Source of the DNA: Gemmatimonadota bacterium
Lineage (GTDB): Bacteria; Gemmatimonadota; Gemmatimonadetes; Gemmatimonadales; GWC2-71-9
DNA: 64,000 nt
Direction of reading: 5' to 3'
Assembly (NCBI GenBank): GCA_016874005.1
Contig: VGVQ01000005.1
Span: forward strand, 123,051-187,050
The notes under the pieces: model-generated
What the model saw: only the letters and a program-made list of their open reading frames with translations
Database searches by the model: none
Told to the model about the DNA's origin: nothing
In this document: piece by piece, positions 45,092 to 53,219 of the stretch
Layout: each line of letters starts with the position of its first letter
Numbering within the stretch: position 1 is the stretch's first letter
Translations under genes and position numbers: made by a program

Positions 45092-47640
45092 CGACGGGAA
45101 GGCAGCCCCTGGTCGAGGTATCCGGCATCGGCATCGGCTTCCCCGGTGTCCGGGCCGTGTCTGCCGTGGACTTCGACGTGCGGCCGGGGGAGGTCCATGC
45201 CCTCGTCGGCGAGAATGGCGCCGGCAAGTCTACGCTCGGAAAGCTCCTCTGCGGTGAGCTGCAGGGCGATGAGGGCGAATTGAAGGTCGGCGGCGTGGCT
45301 CGCCGCTTCGGCTCGCCCCGCGAAGGCCTCGCGGCCGGCATCGCCATGATCCCCCAGGAACTGCAGCTGGTCGGCTCCCTCACCGTCGCCGAGAACATCC
45401 TCCTGGGCCACGAGCCGCGCCTGGCCACGGGACTGGTGGACCGCCGGGCACTGGTGGTGGCGGCGCGTGCCCGGCTGGACGCGGTGGGCGCGGGACAGAT
45501 CCCTCCTGACGCGCTCCTCACCACCCTCCCGCCGGGGGACCGCCAACTCGTCGCGATCGCCCGGGCGCTGTCCCTGGACGCCCGCTGCCTCGTCATGGAC
45601 GAGCCCACCGCTTCGTTAGGCGCCGGCGAGGAGGCACGGCTCGAGCAGCTGATCCGCGACCTGACCGCGCACGGCGCGGGCGTCGTCTACATCTCCCACA
45701 AGCTCGACCACGTCCTCGCTCTCGCCGACCGGGTCACCGTGCTGCGCGACGGCCGGCTGGTGGCTACCCGGCCCGCGGCGGGCCTCACCGCGCCCGATCT
45801 CGTGCGGATGATGGTCGGTCGGGACCTGCCCCCTAGCCGTCTCGCTCCGGTGCCTAACGGTGCCAGGGAGGTTCTCCGGATCGACGGGCTCTCCGTCACC
45901 GACCCGACGCGGCCCGGTGTTGACCGGCTGAAGGACATCTCCCTCAGCGTTCGCGCCGGCGAAATCGTCGGCCTTGCCGGCCTGGTCGGGGCAGGACGGA
46001 GCGATCTCCTTCTGGCGCTGGTCGGCGCCCATCCGGGCAAGGTCCGGGGCCGGGTCCAACTCGATGGGAAGAACTACACGCCGCGTACGCCGGCGGAGGC
46101 AGGTGCGGCCGGGCTGGTGATTCTCCCCGAGGAGCGAAAGGCCGACGGGATCTTTCCTCGCCTCGGCGTCGACCGCAACATCACCGCCGCCGGCCTGCGG
46201 CGCGTCAGCCGCCTTGGCGTGGTGGACCGCGCGGCCGAACGCCGGGCCGCCACTGACCTGATGACCCGGACCGGTGTTCGCGCGGCGCGTCCTGACGTGG
46301 CCATCGGCACGCTCAGCGGCGGCAACCAGCAGAAAGCCCTCCTGGCGCGTTGCCTCTTTGCCAGCCCCACCGTGCTCCTGCTCGACGAGCCCACCCGCGG
46401 GGTGGACCTCGCGGCCCGGGCCGAGATCTATCGGGAACTCCATGCCCTCGCGGCGGAAGGATTCGGCATTCTCCTCGTCTCGTCCGATCTCAGCGAGGTC
46501 CTGACGCAGTCCCACCGGCTCGTCGTCTTCCGCGGAGGTCGGATCGTCGGACGTTTCGACAGGGAGCAAGCCACTGAGGAAAAGGTCATGGCCGCCGCCG
46601 CCGGAACTTCGGGACCGGACGCCGCGAAGGAGGAACCGGCGACCGGGACGCCCCCACCACCGGCCGCCCCGCCGCCCCGCCGTGCCGCTGCCCGGCTCGC
46701 GAGGTACCGGAGCGGACTCGGGCTGCTCGCCGTCCTCCTGCTCGCCGTGGTCTTCTCCCCCACCCGCGGCGGCCGGCTGGTCTTCCTCGACCTCGGCAAC
46801 CTCACCGATATCCTGCGGCAGGTGGCCGAGAAGGGCATCCTGGCCGTCGGGATGACCGCCGTCGTGATCACCGGCGGCATCGATCTCTCGGTCGGCTCGG
46901 TGCTCGCCTTCGCGGCGACGCTCACCGCCTGGCTGCTGATGAACGGTGGCCTGGGCCTTGGCGCGACCGTGCTGGTGGTGCTCGTGGCTGGCGCGGCGTG
47001 GGGGCTCCTCAACGGCCTGGTCGTTGCCCGGTGGCGGCTGCCCGCGTTCATCGCCACGCTGGCCACGATGAGCGCGGCGCGGGGTGCCGCCCGGTGGCTC
47101 AGCGGTGGCACCGCCATTCCCCTTGGCTTCGGCGAGGGCGGGGCCCCCGAGTCCGTCCGGGCGCTGGCGGGGCCGCTCCTTCCGTACCTGCCGGCGCCGG
47201 CGCTGATCTTCGTGGCCTCCGTCGTCGCCGCGCACGTCTTCCTGGCGCGGACCAGGTCGGGCCGGTATCTCTACGCCATCGGCGACAACGAGGCCGCCGC
47301 CCGGCTGTCAGGCATCCGGGTCGCCTTCCACCAGGGCGGCGTCTATGTCCTGGCGGGCGTCCTGGCCGCGCTGGCCGGGCTGGTGCACTGCGCCCAGCTC
47401 GAGCAGGGCAACCCTAACGACGGCGTCGCCTACGAACTCGACGCGATCGCCGCCGTGGTCATCGGGGGCACCTCGTTGAGCGGCGGCACCGGCAGTGTCG
47501 GTGGTACCCTCGTCGGCATCCTGATCATCGGGATCATCAACAACATCATGGGTCTCAACAATGTGGACGCGAACCTCCAGCTCATTCTCAAGGGCGCCAT
47601 CATCCTCGGCGCGGTCTGGCTCCAGCGCCGCCGCGGCTAG
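45088..47640 (+). CDS. sugar ABC importer: RbsA-type double ATPase fused to RbsC-type permease
   Basis: An 850-residue protein that joins what are normally two subunits. Residues 1-250: first ATPase with Walker [10 protein letters not shown] and Walker [11 protein letters not shown]; its signature motif is degenerate (LPPGDRQ). Residues 260-510: second ATPase with the RbsA-like altered Walker A (GLVGAGRSD) and intact LSGGNQQK. A Pro/Ala-rich linker around residues 515-540 leads to about eight membrane segments of the RbsC/AraH family ([30 protein letters not shown]). The fold imports pentoses or similar sugars with a periplasmic binding protein, which is the next gene. The fusion is unusual for this family. 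Confidence 0.9.
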   Translation: MTTGRQPLVEVSGIGIGFPGVRAVSAVDFDVRPGEVHALVGENGAGKSTLGKLLCGELQGDEGELKVGGVARRFGSPREGLAAGIAMIPQELQLVGSLTVAENILLGHEPRLATGLVDRRALVVAARARLDAVGAGQIPPDALLTTLPPGDRQLVAIARALSLDARCLVMDEPTASLGAGEEARLEQLIRDLTAHGAGVVYISHKLDHVLALADRVTVLRDGRLVATRPAAGLTAPDLVRMMVGRDLPPSRLAPVPNGAREVLRIDGLSVTDPTRPGVDRLKDISLSVRAGEIVGLAGLVGAGRSDLLLALVGAHPGKVRGRVQLDGKNYTPRTPAEAGAAGLVILPEERKADGIFPRLGVDRNITAAGLRRVSRLGVVDRAAERRAATDLMTRTGVRAARPDVAIGTLSGGNQQKALLARCLFASPTVLLLDEPTRGVDLAARAEIYRELHALAAEGFGILLVSSDLSEVLTQSHRLVVFRGGRIVGRFDREQATEEKVMAAAAGTSGPDAAKEEPATGTPPPPAAPPPRRAAARLARYRSGLGLLAVLLLAVVFSPTRGGRLVFLDLGNLTDILRQVAEKGILAVGMTAVVITGGIDLSVGSVLAFAATLTAWLLMNGGLGLGATVLVVLVAGAAWGLLNGLVVARWRLPAFIATLATMSAARGAARWLSGGTAIPLGFGEGGAPESVRALAGPLLPYLPAPALIFVASVVAAHVFLARTRSGRYLYAIGDNEAAARLSGIRVAFHQGGVYVLAGVLAALAGLVHCAQLEQGNPNDGVAYELDAIAAVVIGGTSLSGGTGSVGGTLVGILIIGIINNIMGLNNVDANLQLILKGAIILGAVWLQRRRG

Positions 47641-48532
47641 CCGGCTCGCGCTCGCCCTCCTCGTCATGGCCGGGTGCGGCCGCGAGCAAGGCGGCCGCAA
47701 GCTCATCGGCTTCTCCCAGGCCAACCTTGGCGAGCCCTGGCGCGTCGCCATGAACGCGGAGATCGCCGAAGCCGCGAAGGCGCACCCCGACCTGGAGATC
47801 GTCTACGCCGACGCCCAGCAGGACAACGCCCGCCAGGTGGCCGACGTCGAGAATTTCCTGCGCCAGAAGGTCGACCTCCTGATCATCTCGCCTAACGAGG
47901 CGAAGCCGCTCACGCCCATCGTCAAGCGCGCCTTCGAGTCGGGGGTCCCGGTGATCGTGCTCGACCGCGAGATCGAGGGCGACAGCTACACCACCTTCAT
48001 CGGCGCCGACAACCGGGCCATCGGCCGCGCGGCAGGAGACTTCGTCGCCGAGGCCCTCGGTGGCAAGGGCAACGTCGTCGAGATCAGGGGACTCCCTGGC
48101 TCCACCCCCGCGCGGGACCGGAGCGACGGGTTCCGCGAGGCGATGGCCGCCCACCCCGGTATCCGGATCGTCCACGACCCGGTCGCCAACTGGCTTCGCG
48201 AGGAGGCGATGACCCAGATGGAGGCCGCCCTGTCCGCCCACGAGTCCATCGACCTCGTCTACGCCCACAACGACCCGATGGCCGTTGGCGCCTGGCTCGC
48301 GGCCCGGGCCAAAGGACGGGACTCGACCATCCGCTTCGTCGGCATCGACGGGTTGCCGGGCCTCGATGGCGGGCGCCAGGCCGTTGCCGATGGCAAGCTC
48401 GCCGCCACCTTCGTCTATCCGACCGGCGGCAGGGAGGCCCTGCAAATCGCCGTGAAGATCCTCGCGGGAGATTCGGTGCCCCACCGCGTCACCCTGCCGA
48501 CGGAGAAGATCACCCGACCGGCGGTCCCGTGA
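47561..48532 (+). CDS. lipoprotein sugar-binding protein of ABC importer (RbsB-like)
   Basis: A 323-residue periplasmic-binding protein of the RbsB/type I family. LIGFSQANLGEPWRVAMN, VDLLIISPNEAKPLTPIV, VIVLDREIEGDSYTTFIGADN and YAHNDPMAVGAW are the usual ligand-site segments. A lipobox (VMAGC, Cys39) anchors it to the membrane. The only in-frame start before the hydrophobic region is ATG 47561, 80 bases inside the transporter gene, giving an unusual Ser-rich N-terminal extension. Initiation at a non-ATG/GTG/TTG codon nearer the hydrophobic stretch cannot be excluded. Works with the fused ATPase-permease. Confidence 0.87.
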   Translation: MWTRTSSSFSRAPSSSARSGSSAAAASRLALALLVMAGCGREQGGRKLIGFSQANLGEPWRVAMNAEIAEAAKAHPDLEIVYADAQQDNARQVADVENFLRQKVDLLIISPNEAKPLTPIVKRAFESGVPVIVLDREIEGDSYTTFIGADNRAIGRAAGDFVAEALGGKGNVVEIRGLPGSTPARDRSDGFREAMAAHPGIRIVHDPVANWLREEAMTQMEAALSAHESIDLVYAHNDPMAVGAWLAARAKGRDSTIRFVGIDGLPGLDGGRQAVADGKLAATFVYPTGGREALQIAVKILAGDSVPHRVTLPTEKITRPAVP

Positions 48533-50106
48533 TCGTCGCTGGCGCCGACTTCGGGACCGACAGCGTTCGGGTCGCCATCGTCGACCACCGGCGCGGGGTC
48601 CTTGGCGTTGGAGTGGCACCCTATCCCGTCCATCGTCGCGACGGCGATCCCGACTTCGCCACCCAGTCCCACCAGGCACACCTCGAGGCGCTCGTGGCCG
48701 CCATGGGCACCGCGCTGCGTGAAGCGGCCGTCGAGGGCGCCGCGGTCGCGGCGCTGGCGATCGACACGACCGGCTCGACGGTGGTGGTGTTGGGCGAGGG
48801 ACTGCGGCCACTCGACGACTACTACCTCTGGTGCGACCATCGGGCCAAGGCCGAGGCGGCGCGGATCACGGAAGTGGCTCGCGATGAACGGCTGCCGGCG
48901 ATCGCGCTGTGCGGCGGCGCCTACTCGTCCGAGTGGGGATTCGCCAAGCTGCTCCACTGGCTGCGCCAGAACCCGGGCCGCCGGGACGAGGTCGTCGCCG
49001 CCGCCGAGCACTGCGACCTGATCGCGGCGGTGCTCTGCGGCATCAGCGAGCCCGCGGTCATGCCGCGGAGCGTCTGCGCCATGGGACACAAGTGGATGTG
49101 GAGCGCGGCCCACGGCGGCCTGCCTCCGGATGTCTTCCTCGAGCAGGTGGATCCGTTGCTCGCGGGCGCCTCGCGGTGGCTCCGCGGCCGGTATGGCACC
49201 TCCGACCAGCCCGCGGGCGGGCTTACCCCCGCATGGGCCGCGCGGCTCGGGTTGCGCCCCGGCATCCCCGTGCCCGTCGGCGCGCTCGACGCCCATTGGG
49301 ACGCCGTCGGCGCCGGGATCGCCGAGGGCGACGTGGTCAGCGTGATCGGCAGTTCCACCTGCATCATGGCGATCACCCGGTCCGTCGAGCAGGTGCCGGG
49401 CGTGTCCGGCGTGGTGCCGGGCTCGATCGTCCCCGGCTTCACGGGCATCGAAGCGGGCCTCTCGGCGACGGGCCAGCTCTTCGAGGCCATCGCCCGGCGC
49501 GCGGGGCAGTCCGTGGACGCGCTGAGCCGGGGCCTCGACCGGTACCGCGCGGCCCAGACCGGCCTCCTGCGATTGGCATGGGACAACGGGGACCGCACCG
49601 TCCTGGTCAACCCGTGGCTCGGCGGCGTGACGTTAGGCTGGCACCTCGCCCACACCGCGCAGGACGAGCTCTTCGCGGCCATCGAGGCCACGGCCCTCCA
49701 CACCCGGATCATCCTCGAGCGAATGGCGGGGCACGGTGTCCCGATCCGCAGGCTGATTCACGCCGGGGGGATCCCCCAGCATAACCCGGTGTTGAACCGG
49801 GTTTACGCCAGCGTGATGGGAGCGCCAGTGCTGGTGCCCGAGCGGCCGATCACCAGCCTCGGCGCGGCGATCTTCGCGCTGGTCGCGGCCGGCGCCTACC
49901 CGAACGTGGAGACGGCCCAGCGCGCGCTCTGCCCGCCCTACCGAACCGTCCTCCCCGATCCCGCCGAAGGCGCGGGATACGATCGGCTGTTCGCGATCTT
50001 CCAGCGGCTCTACTTCGGGTTGGGTTCCCGGGATGCCGCCCCCGTCGCGCTCGGCGGGGTACTTCCCGATCTGATGGCGCTCGCCCGGGAGCGCAGCGCC
50101 GGATAG
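48529..50106 (+). CDS. araB: ribulokinase (FGGY family)
   Basis: A 525-residue FGGY kinase starting at GTG 48529, overlapping the binding-protein stop. It follows AraB in layout: GADFGTDSVRVAIVD (phosphate-binding loop), AIDTTGSTVVVL, WCDHRAKAEA, MGHKWMWSAAHGGLPPDVF, the catalytic region GALDAHWDAVGAGIAEG and the C-terminal HAGGIPQHNPVLNRVYA. AraB-type kinases phosphorylate D- or L-ribulose at C5. Paired with the FucI-like isomerase it would make D-ribulose 5-phosphate directly, needing no aldolase. Last gene of the sugar operon. Confidence 0.88.
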   Translation: MIVAGADFGTDSVRVAIVDHRRGVLGVGVAPYPVHRRDGDPDFATQSHQAHLEALVAAMGTALREAAVEGAAVAALAIDTTGSTVVVLGEGLRPLDDYYLWCDHRAKAEAARITEVARDERLPAIALCGGAYSSEWGFAKLLHWLRQNPGRRDEVVAAAEHCDLIAAVLCGISEPAVMPRSVCAMGHKWMWSAAHGGLPPDVFLEQVDPLLAGASRWLRGRYGTSDQPAGGLTPAWAARLGLRPGIPVPVGALDAHWDAVGAGIAEGDVVSVIGSSTCIMAITRSVEQVPGVSGVVPGSIVPGFTGIEAGLSATGQLFEAIARRAGQSVDALSRGLDRYRAAQTGLLRLAWDNGDRTVLVNPWLGGVTLGWHLAHTAQDELFAAIEATALHTRIILERMAGHGVPIRRLIHAGGIPQHNPVLNRVYASVMGAPVLVPERPITSLGAAIFALVAAGAYPNVETAQRALCPPYRTVLPDPAEGAGYDRLFAIFQRLYFGLGSRDAAPVALGGVLPDLMALARERSAG

Positions 50107-50121
50107 GCGGCGGTCTCTGTC

Positions 50122-50135
50122 AGGCCTGCCGGCCT
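50122..50135 (+). terminator. short GC hairpin after ribulokinase operon
   Basis: AGGCC (50122-50126), loop TGCC, GGCCT (50131-50135) form a 5-bp stem 15 bases past the ribulokinase stop. No T-run follows. Weak support for termination, but the position at the end of a six-gene run is right. A CCTAACG motif overlaps its 3' arm. Confidence 0.3.
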
Positions 50136-50272
50136 AACGCTCAATTCCGATCCCTGGAGTCAGCGGGGGTTCGACGATAACCGGCTGATCCACGGCGCCA
50201 GTCGCGCGGTTGCCGGAGCCTCCGCGGCGACCTACGTTTGGCGGTCCTCCATCCGGTCGCTCGATTTCGGTC

Positions 50273-52078
50273 ATGAAGCACCCACGCGCTCGAACCACGC
50301 TGGTCGCGGCAGGGCTCTGGCTCGTCGCGCTCGTGGCGGCTACCGCGCAGTCGCCGCCGCCGCGACGGGCCCCCGCGGCCGGTCAGGCCTCGGCTCTCGC
50401 CGCCGCGCCGTCGACCGCCGACCTCAAGTGGGTCGAAACGACCCTGGCCGGGTTGAGCCTCGAGCGGCGAATCGCCCAGCTGATCACCGTCGACATCGCG
50501 GGTGGTTACCTCGCGACCGATGACCCGCGCTGGATCCGGTGGGCCGCGCTGGCCCGGGACCACGGCATCGGGGCGTTCGTGCTCTACGGCGGGACACCGC
50601 GGGAGGTGGCTCACCTGCTCAACGGGCTCCAGCGACTGGCGAGGGTGCCCCTGTTGATGACCGCGGATTTCGAGGGAGGTCCCGGGCAGCAGGTCGCTGG
50701 CGCGACCGAGTACCCGGGCAACATGGCCTTCGCGGCGGCCGGGTCCGACGACCTGATGTATCGGGCCGCCAGCGCCGCCGCCCGCGAGGGCCGCGCGATG
50801 GGCATCCACCTGACCTACTCGCCGGCGGTCGACGTCTATGTCCGGCCCGACAACCCGGCCGAAAGCGTCCGCAGCTTCGGTGGCGACCTCACCCTGCTGG
50901 GCCGGATGGTCCGGGCCTACGTCCGAGGCTATCACGACAACGGAATGCTCACCGGCGCGAAGCACTTTCCCGGTCGCGGCGACGTGGAGCGAATGCCGAG
51001 CCTGGCGGAGTGGACCTGGAATCCCAAATCGGCCGACTCGGTCCGAGCCGAGGACTTCGCGGCGTTCCGTCACGCGATCGCGGCCGGAGTGGACTATGTG
51101 ATGACCGAGCACGTGGCGGTGCCGGCGGTGACCGGGGGGTCCGACTTGCCGGCCAGCGTCGAGCCGAAGCTGGCCCGGACCTGGCTCCGTGACAGTCTCG
51201 GGTTCCGCGGGGTGTTGACCAGCGACGATCTGTGGTACCAACACGTGATCGCGCGGTTCGGGCCTGAGGAGGTGGCCGTCCGGGCGTTCGAGGCGGGGCA
51301 CGACATCATCCTCAAGCCGAAAGACCCGGTGGCGACGATCGCGGCCCTCGCGGCGGCGGTCCGGTCGGGGCGGATTCCGGCGGCGCGGGTCGACAGCGCC
51401 GTCCGGAAGCTGCTGACCCTCAAAGCGCGACTCGGGCTTCAGCGGCAGCGGCTGGTGGATGTCGACCGGGTGTCGGGGGTGGTCGGAACCCCAGCCCACT
51501 GGGCCTTGGCGCAGGAAGTCGCCGATCGTTCCCTCACCTTGCTTCGCAACGAGGGTGTCCTGCCAGTGCCACCCGCCCGGCGCCGGCGGATCGTCAATGT
51601 CAGCATCCAGAAGCTCGAGGTCGATCCGTCGCCGCCGGCCCTCCACGCCAAACTGGTGGCCGCCTTTCCCGGCATCGCCAACTTCACCGTGGCACCCCAA
51701 ACCGATCCGGCGATCTTCTCCGAAATCGAGACCGCGGCTCGAGCGGCGGATCTCGTCGTCGTCTCGGTGTTCGTGGCCCGGAACCGGCTTGGAGACCCGG
51801 CGCCGATGCGTCCCGCGGACGTCGCCCTGGTCGAGCGACTGATCGCGGCCAAGCCCGGCGCCGTGGTGGTGATGAGCTACGGCAATCCCCAGGTGATCCG
51901 CCGACTGCCTAACGCGCCGGCATTTTTGGTGGGATACGGCGAGCGGGGCTGGTTCGGGAATCAAGAGATCTACTTCACCTCGTTCGTCCGGCTGCTCGAG
52001 GGCACCCTTCAACCGACCGGCCGGCTGCCGGTGCGAGTCGACGACCGCTACCCGCTGGGCGCTGGCCAGAGCTACTGA
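50273..52078 (+). CDS. exported glycoside hydrolase family 3 (beta-N-acetylhexosaminidase-like)
   Basis: A 601-residue secreted GH3 enzyme with signal peptide ending near VAATAQ. The first domain is a TIM barrel with GIGAFVLYGGTPREVAHLL, the NagZ-type motif KHFPGRGD near residue 230 and GVLTSDDLW, which holds the likely nucleophile Asp. KHFPGxGD is diagnostic of the NagZ subgroup, which removes GlcNAc from peptidoglycan or chitin fragments. Unlike minimal NagZ it keeps a C-terminal alpha/beta sandwich (residues 420-600). Preceded by a 166-base gap, so probably a separate transcript from the ribulokinase. Confidence 0.88.
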   Translation: MKHPRARTTLVAAGLWLVALVAATAQSPPPRRAPAAGQASALAAAPSTADLKWVETTLAGLSLERRIAQLITVDIAGGYLATDDPRWIRWAALARDHGIGAFVLYGGTPREVAHLLNGLQRLARVPLLMTADFEGGPGQQVAGATEYPGNMAFAAAGSDDLMYRAASAAAREGRAMGIHLTYSPAVDVYVRPDNPAESVRSFGGDLTLLGRMVRAYVRGYHDNGMLTGAKHFPGRGDVERMPSLAEWTWNPKSADSVRAEDFAAFRHAIAAGVDYVMTEHVAVPAVTGGSDLPASVEPKLARTWLRDSLGFRGVLTSDDLWYQHVIARFGPEEVAVRAFEAGHDIILKPKDPVATIAALAAAVRSGRIPAARVDSAVRKLLTLKARLGLQRQRLVDVDRVSGVVGTPAHWALAQEVADRSLTLLRNEGVLPVPPARRRRIVNVSIQKLEVDPSPPALHAKLVAAFPGIANFTVAPQTDPAIFSEIETAARAADLVVVSVFVARNRLGDPAPMRPADVALVERLIAAKPGAVVVMSYGNPQVIRRLPNAPAFLVGYGERGWFGNQEIYFTSFVRLLEGTLQPTGRLPVRVDDRYPLGAGQSY

Positions 52079-52440
52079 GGCCAGGGCCAAGCAGCGAGAG
52101 GCGAGAGATCAGATACTTGGCGGTACCCTCGATCGTCATTTCAATTGCCCCTGCTCCCTTTCTCGCCGAAGGACATCGGCAGGTCGGCCCGGGCGATCCG
52201 CACCGCCGCCAGCGGCGCCGTGAACGCCTGGGTGGTCAGGCAATTCGACCTCGGCGACCGCTCGATCACAACCTGATAGGGACGGTCCTGCTGTCGGCAG
52301 GCTCCCTCGATGATGGCCGAGCCGCCGCCGGTGGGACGGGCCCCCACCGGGGCGAGGGCGCTTGCCTGGCGGCTGGGCACTGTCCGTGTTAGCTTCCGGA
52401 CCTCGGCTTCACGTCGTACCCAACTTTCTGAGGAGGGGTT
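52079..52440. other. 362-base intergenic region, possible minus-strand small ORF
   Basis: The region separates the GH3 gene from the small membrane protein. On the minus strand, 52380-52141 encodes a compositionally normal 79-residue ORF (see separate entry). Otherwise I see no hairpin or promoter boxes beyond the strong Shine-Dalgarno AGGAGG just before 52441. Confidence 0.4.
52141..52380 (-). CDS. hypothetical small protein (79 residues)
   Basis: A minus-strand frame from GTG 52380 to TGA 52141 lies wholly in an intergenic region. The sequence has balanced composition and two Cys (EGACRQQDRPYQVVIE and SPRSNCLTTQAFTAPLA), unlike the Arg/Pro/Gly-rich shadow frames nearby. A GTG at 52347 would give 68 residues. 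There is no clear ribosome site. It may be a real small gene or the end of a decayed one. No family recognised. Confidence 0.3.
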   Translation of the reverse strand: MPSRQASALAPVGARPTGGGSAIIEGACRQQDRPYQVVIERSPRSNCLTTQAFTAPLAAVRIARADLPMSFGEKGSRGN

Positions 52441-52860
52441 ATGAACGTCGGTCGGATCGTGAAGGTGACGCTCGCCGCAGGGATCGCGTACAATATCATC
52501 GACTACATCGCCATCAACTTCCTGCTCGGCGGAGTGTTCGCGTCGATGCAGTCGATCATGAACCCCACGCCCTCGATGACGGCGAACGCCATCGTGAACT
52601 TCGGGGCCGGCCTGATCCTCGCCATCGCCTACGACAAGGTCGGCACCACCTTCGGCGCGGGGCCGATGGGAGGGCTCATCTTCGGCCTCTATGCCGGCCT
52701 CCTGGCCAACGTCCCGATCTGGATCGCGTTGCACGTGTGGCTCAAGGACATCTCTTACGGCAACGCCTGGATCATGACGGTCTATGGCGTGGTCGCGTAC
52801 GCCCTGATGGGCGCGACGGCCGGGTTCGCCGCCACCCTCGGCGAGCAGAAAGCCGGGTAA
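52441..52860 (+). CDS. small four-helix membrane protein, unknown function
   Basis: A 139-residue protein with a strong ribosome site (GAGGAGG, five bases before ATG), suggesting high translation. Hydrophobic segments near residues 8-30, 48-64, 72-98 and 108-132 predict four membrane helices. Sequence features include NIIDYIAINFLLGGVF and GAGPMGGLIFGLYAGLLANVP. I do not recognise a family. Followed by a strong GC hairpin, so it is probably a single-gene transcript. Confidence 0.75.
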   Translation: MNVGRIVKVTLAAGIAYNIIDYIAINFLLGGVFASMQSIMNPTPSMTANAIVNFGAGLILAIAYDKVGTTFGAGPMGGLIFGLYAGLLANVPIWIALHVWLKDISYGNAWIMTVYGVVAYALMGATAGFAATLGEQKAG

Positions 52861-52871
52861 CGCCGCACCTC

Positions 52872-52899
52872 GCGGGGGCGGGCTTCCTCCCGCCCCCGC
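52872..52899 (+). terminator. 11-bp GC hairpin after small membrane protein gene
   Basis: GCGGGGGCGGG (52872-52882), loop CTTCCT, CCCGCCCCCGC (52889-52899): a perfect 11-bp all-GC stem starting 12 bases after the TAA. There is no T-tract. Hairpins like this often end transcripts in GC-rich bacteria. Confidence 0.6.
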
Positions 52900-52968
52900 C
52901 CGCCTGCTGGGCGTCGTCTTGCTGAGGCGCGCCGGAAGCGCACCGGTCACGGAGCCGACCTAACGAAC

Positions 52969-53148
52969 GGTCGGCACCCGTTCCAGTATCGCGAAGACCG
53001 CTACCTCAATGCCGTGGACCTGGCGAGCGGCAAGCTCGCCGCGCGACTTCAAACGGATGGGCCCGAGGAAAATACCGACGAAACGGGGCTGCCGCGCACT
53101 GGCTCGACGTATCCCGACGGGACGCTCGACCGGATGATTGGTGGTTGA
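52969..53148 (+). pseudogene. C-terminal remnant of a protein-coding gene
   Basis: In the 359-base gap between the small membrane protein and the kinase, this frame gives a balanced sequence with no start codon (RYLNAVDLASGKLAARL ... GSTYPDGTLDRMIGG) ending in TGA. It reads like the tail of a beta-propeller-type protein but is too short to assign. A CCTAACG motif lies immediately upstream at 52959. Nothing else is visible in the rest of this gap. Confidence 0.35.
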
Positions 53149-53219
53149 CGGGGTGGTCGCGTTCGGCAGCACAGCGGAAACCATTACGCCGTGAAATCAG
53201 CCCGCTCGAGCCGACCCCA

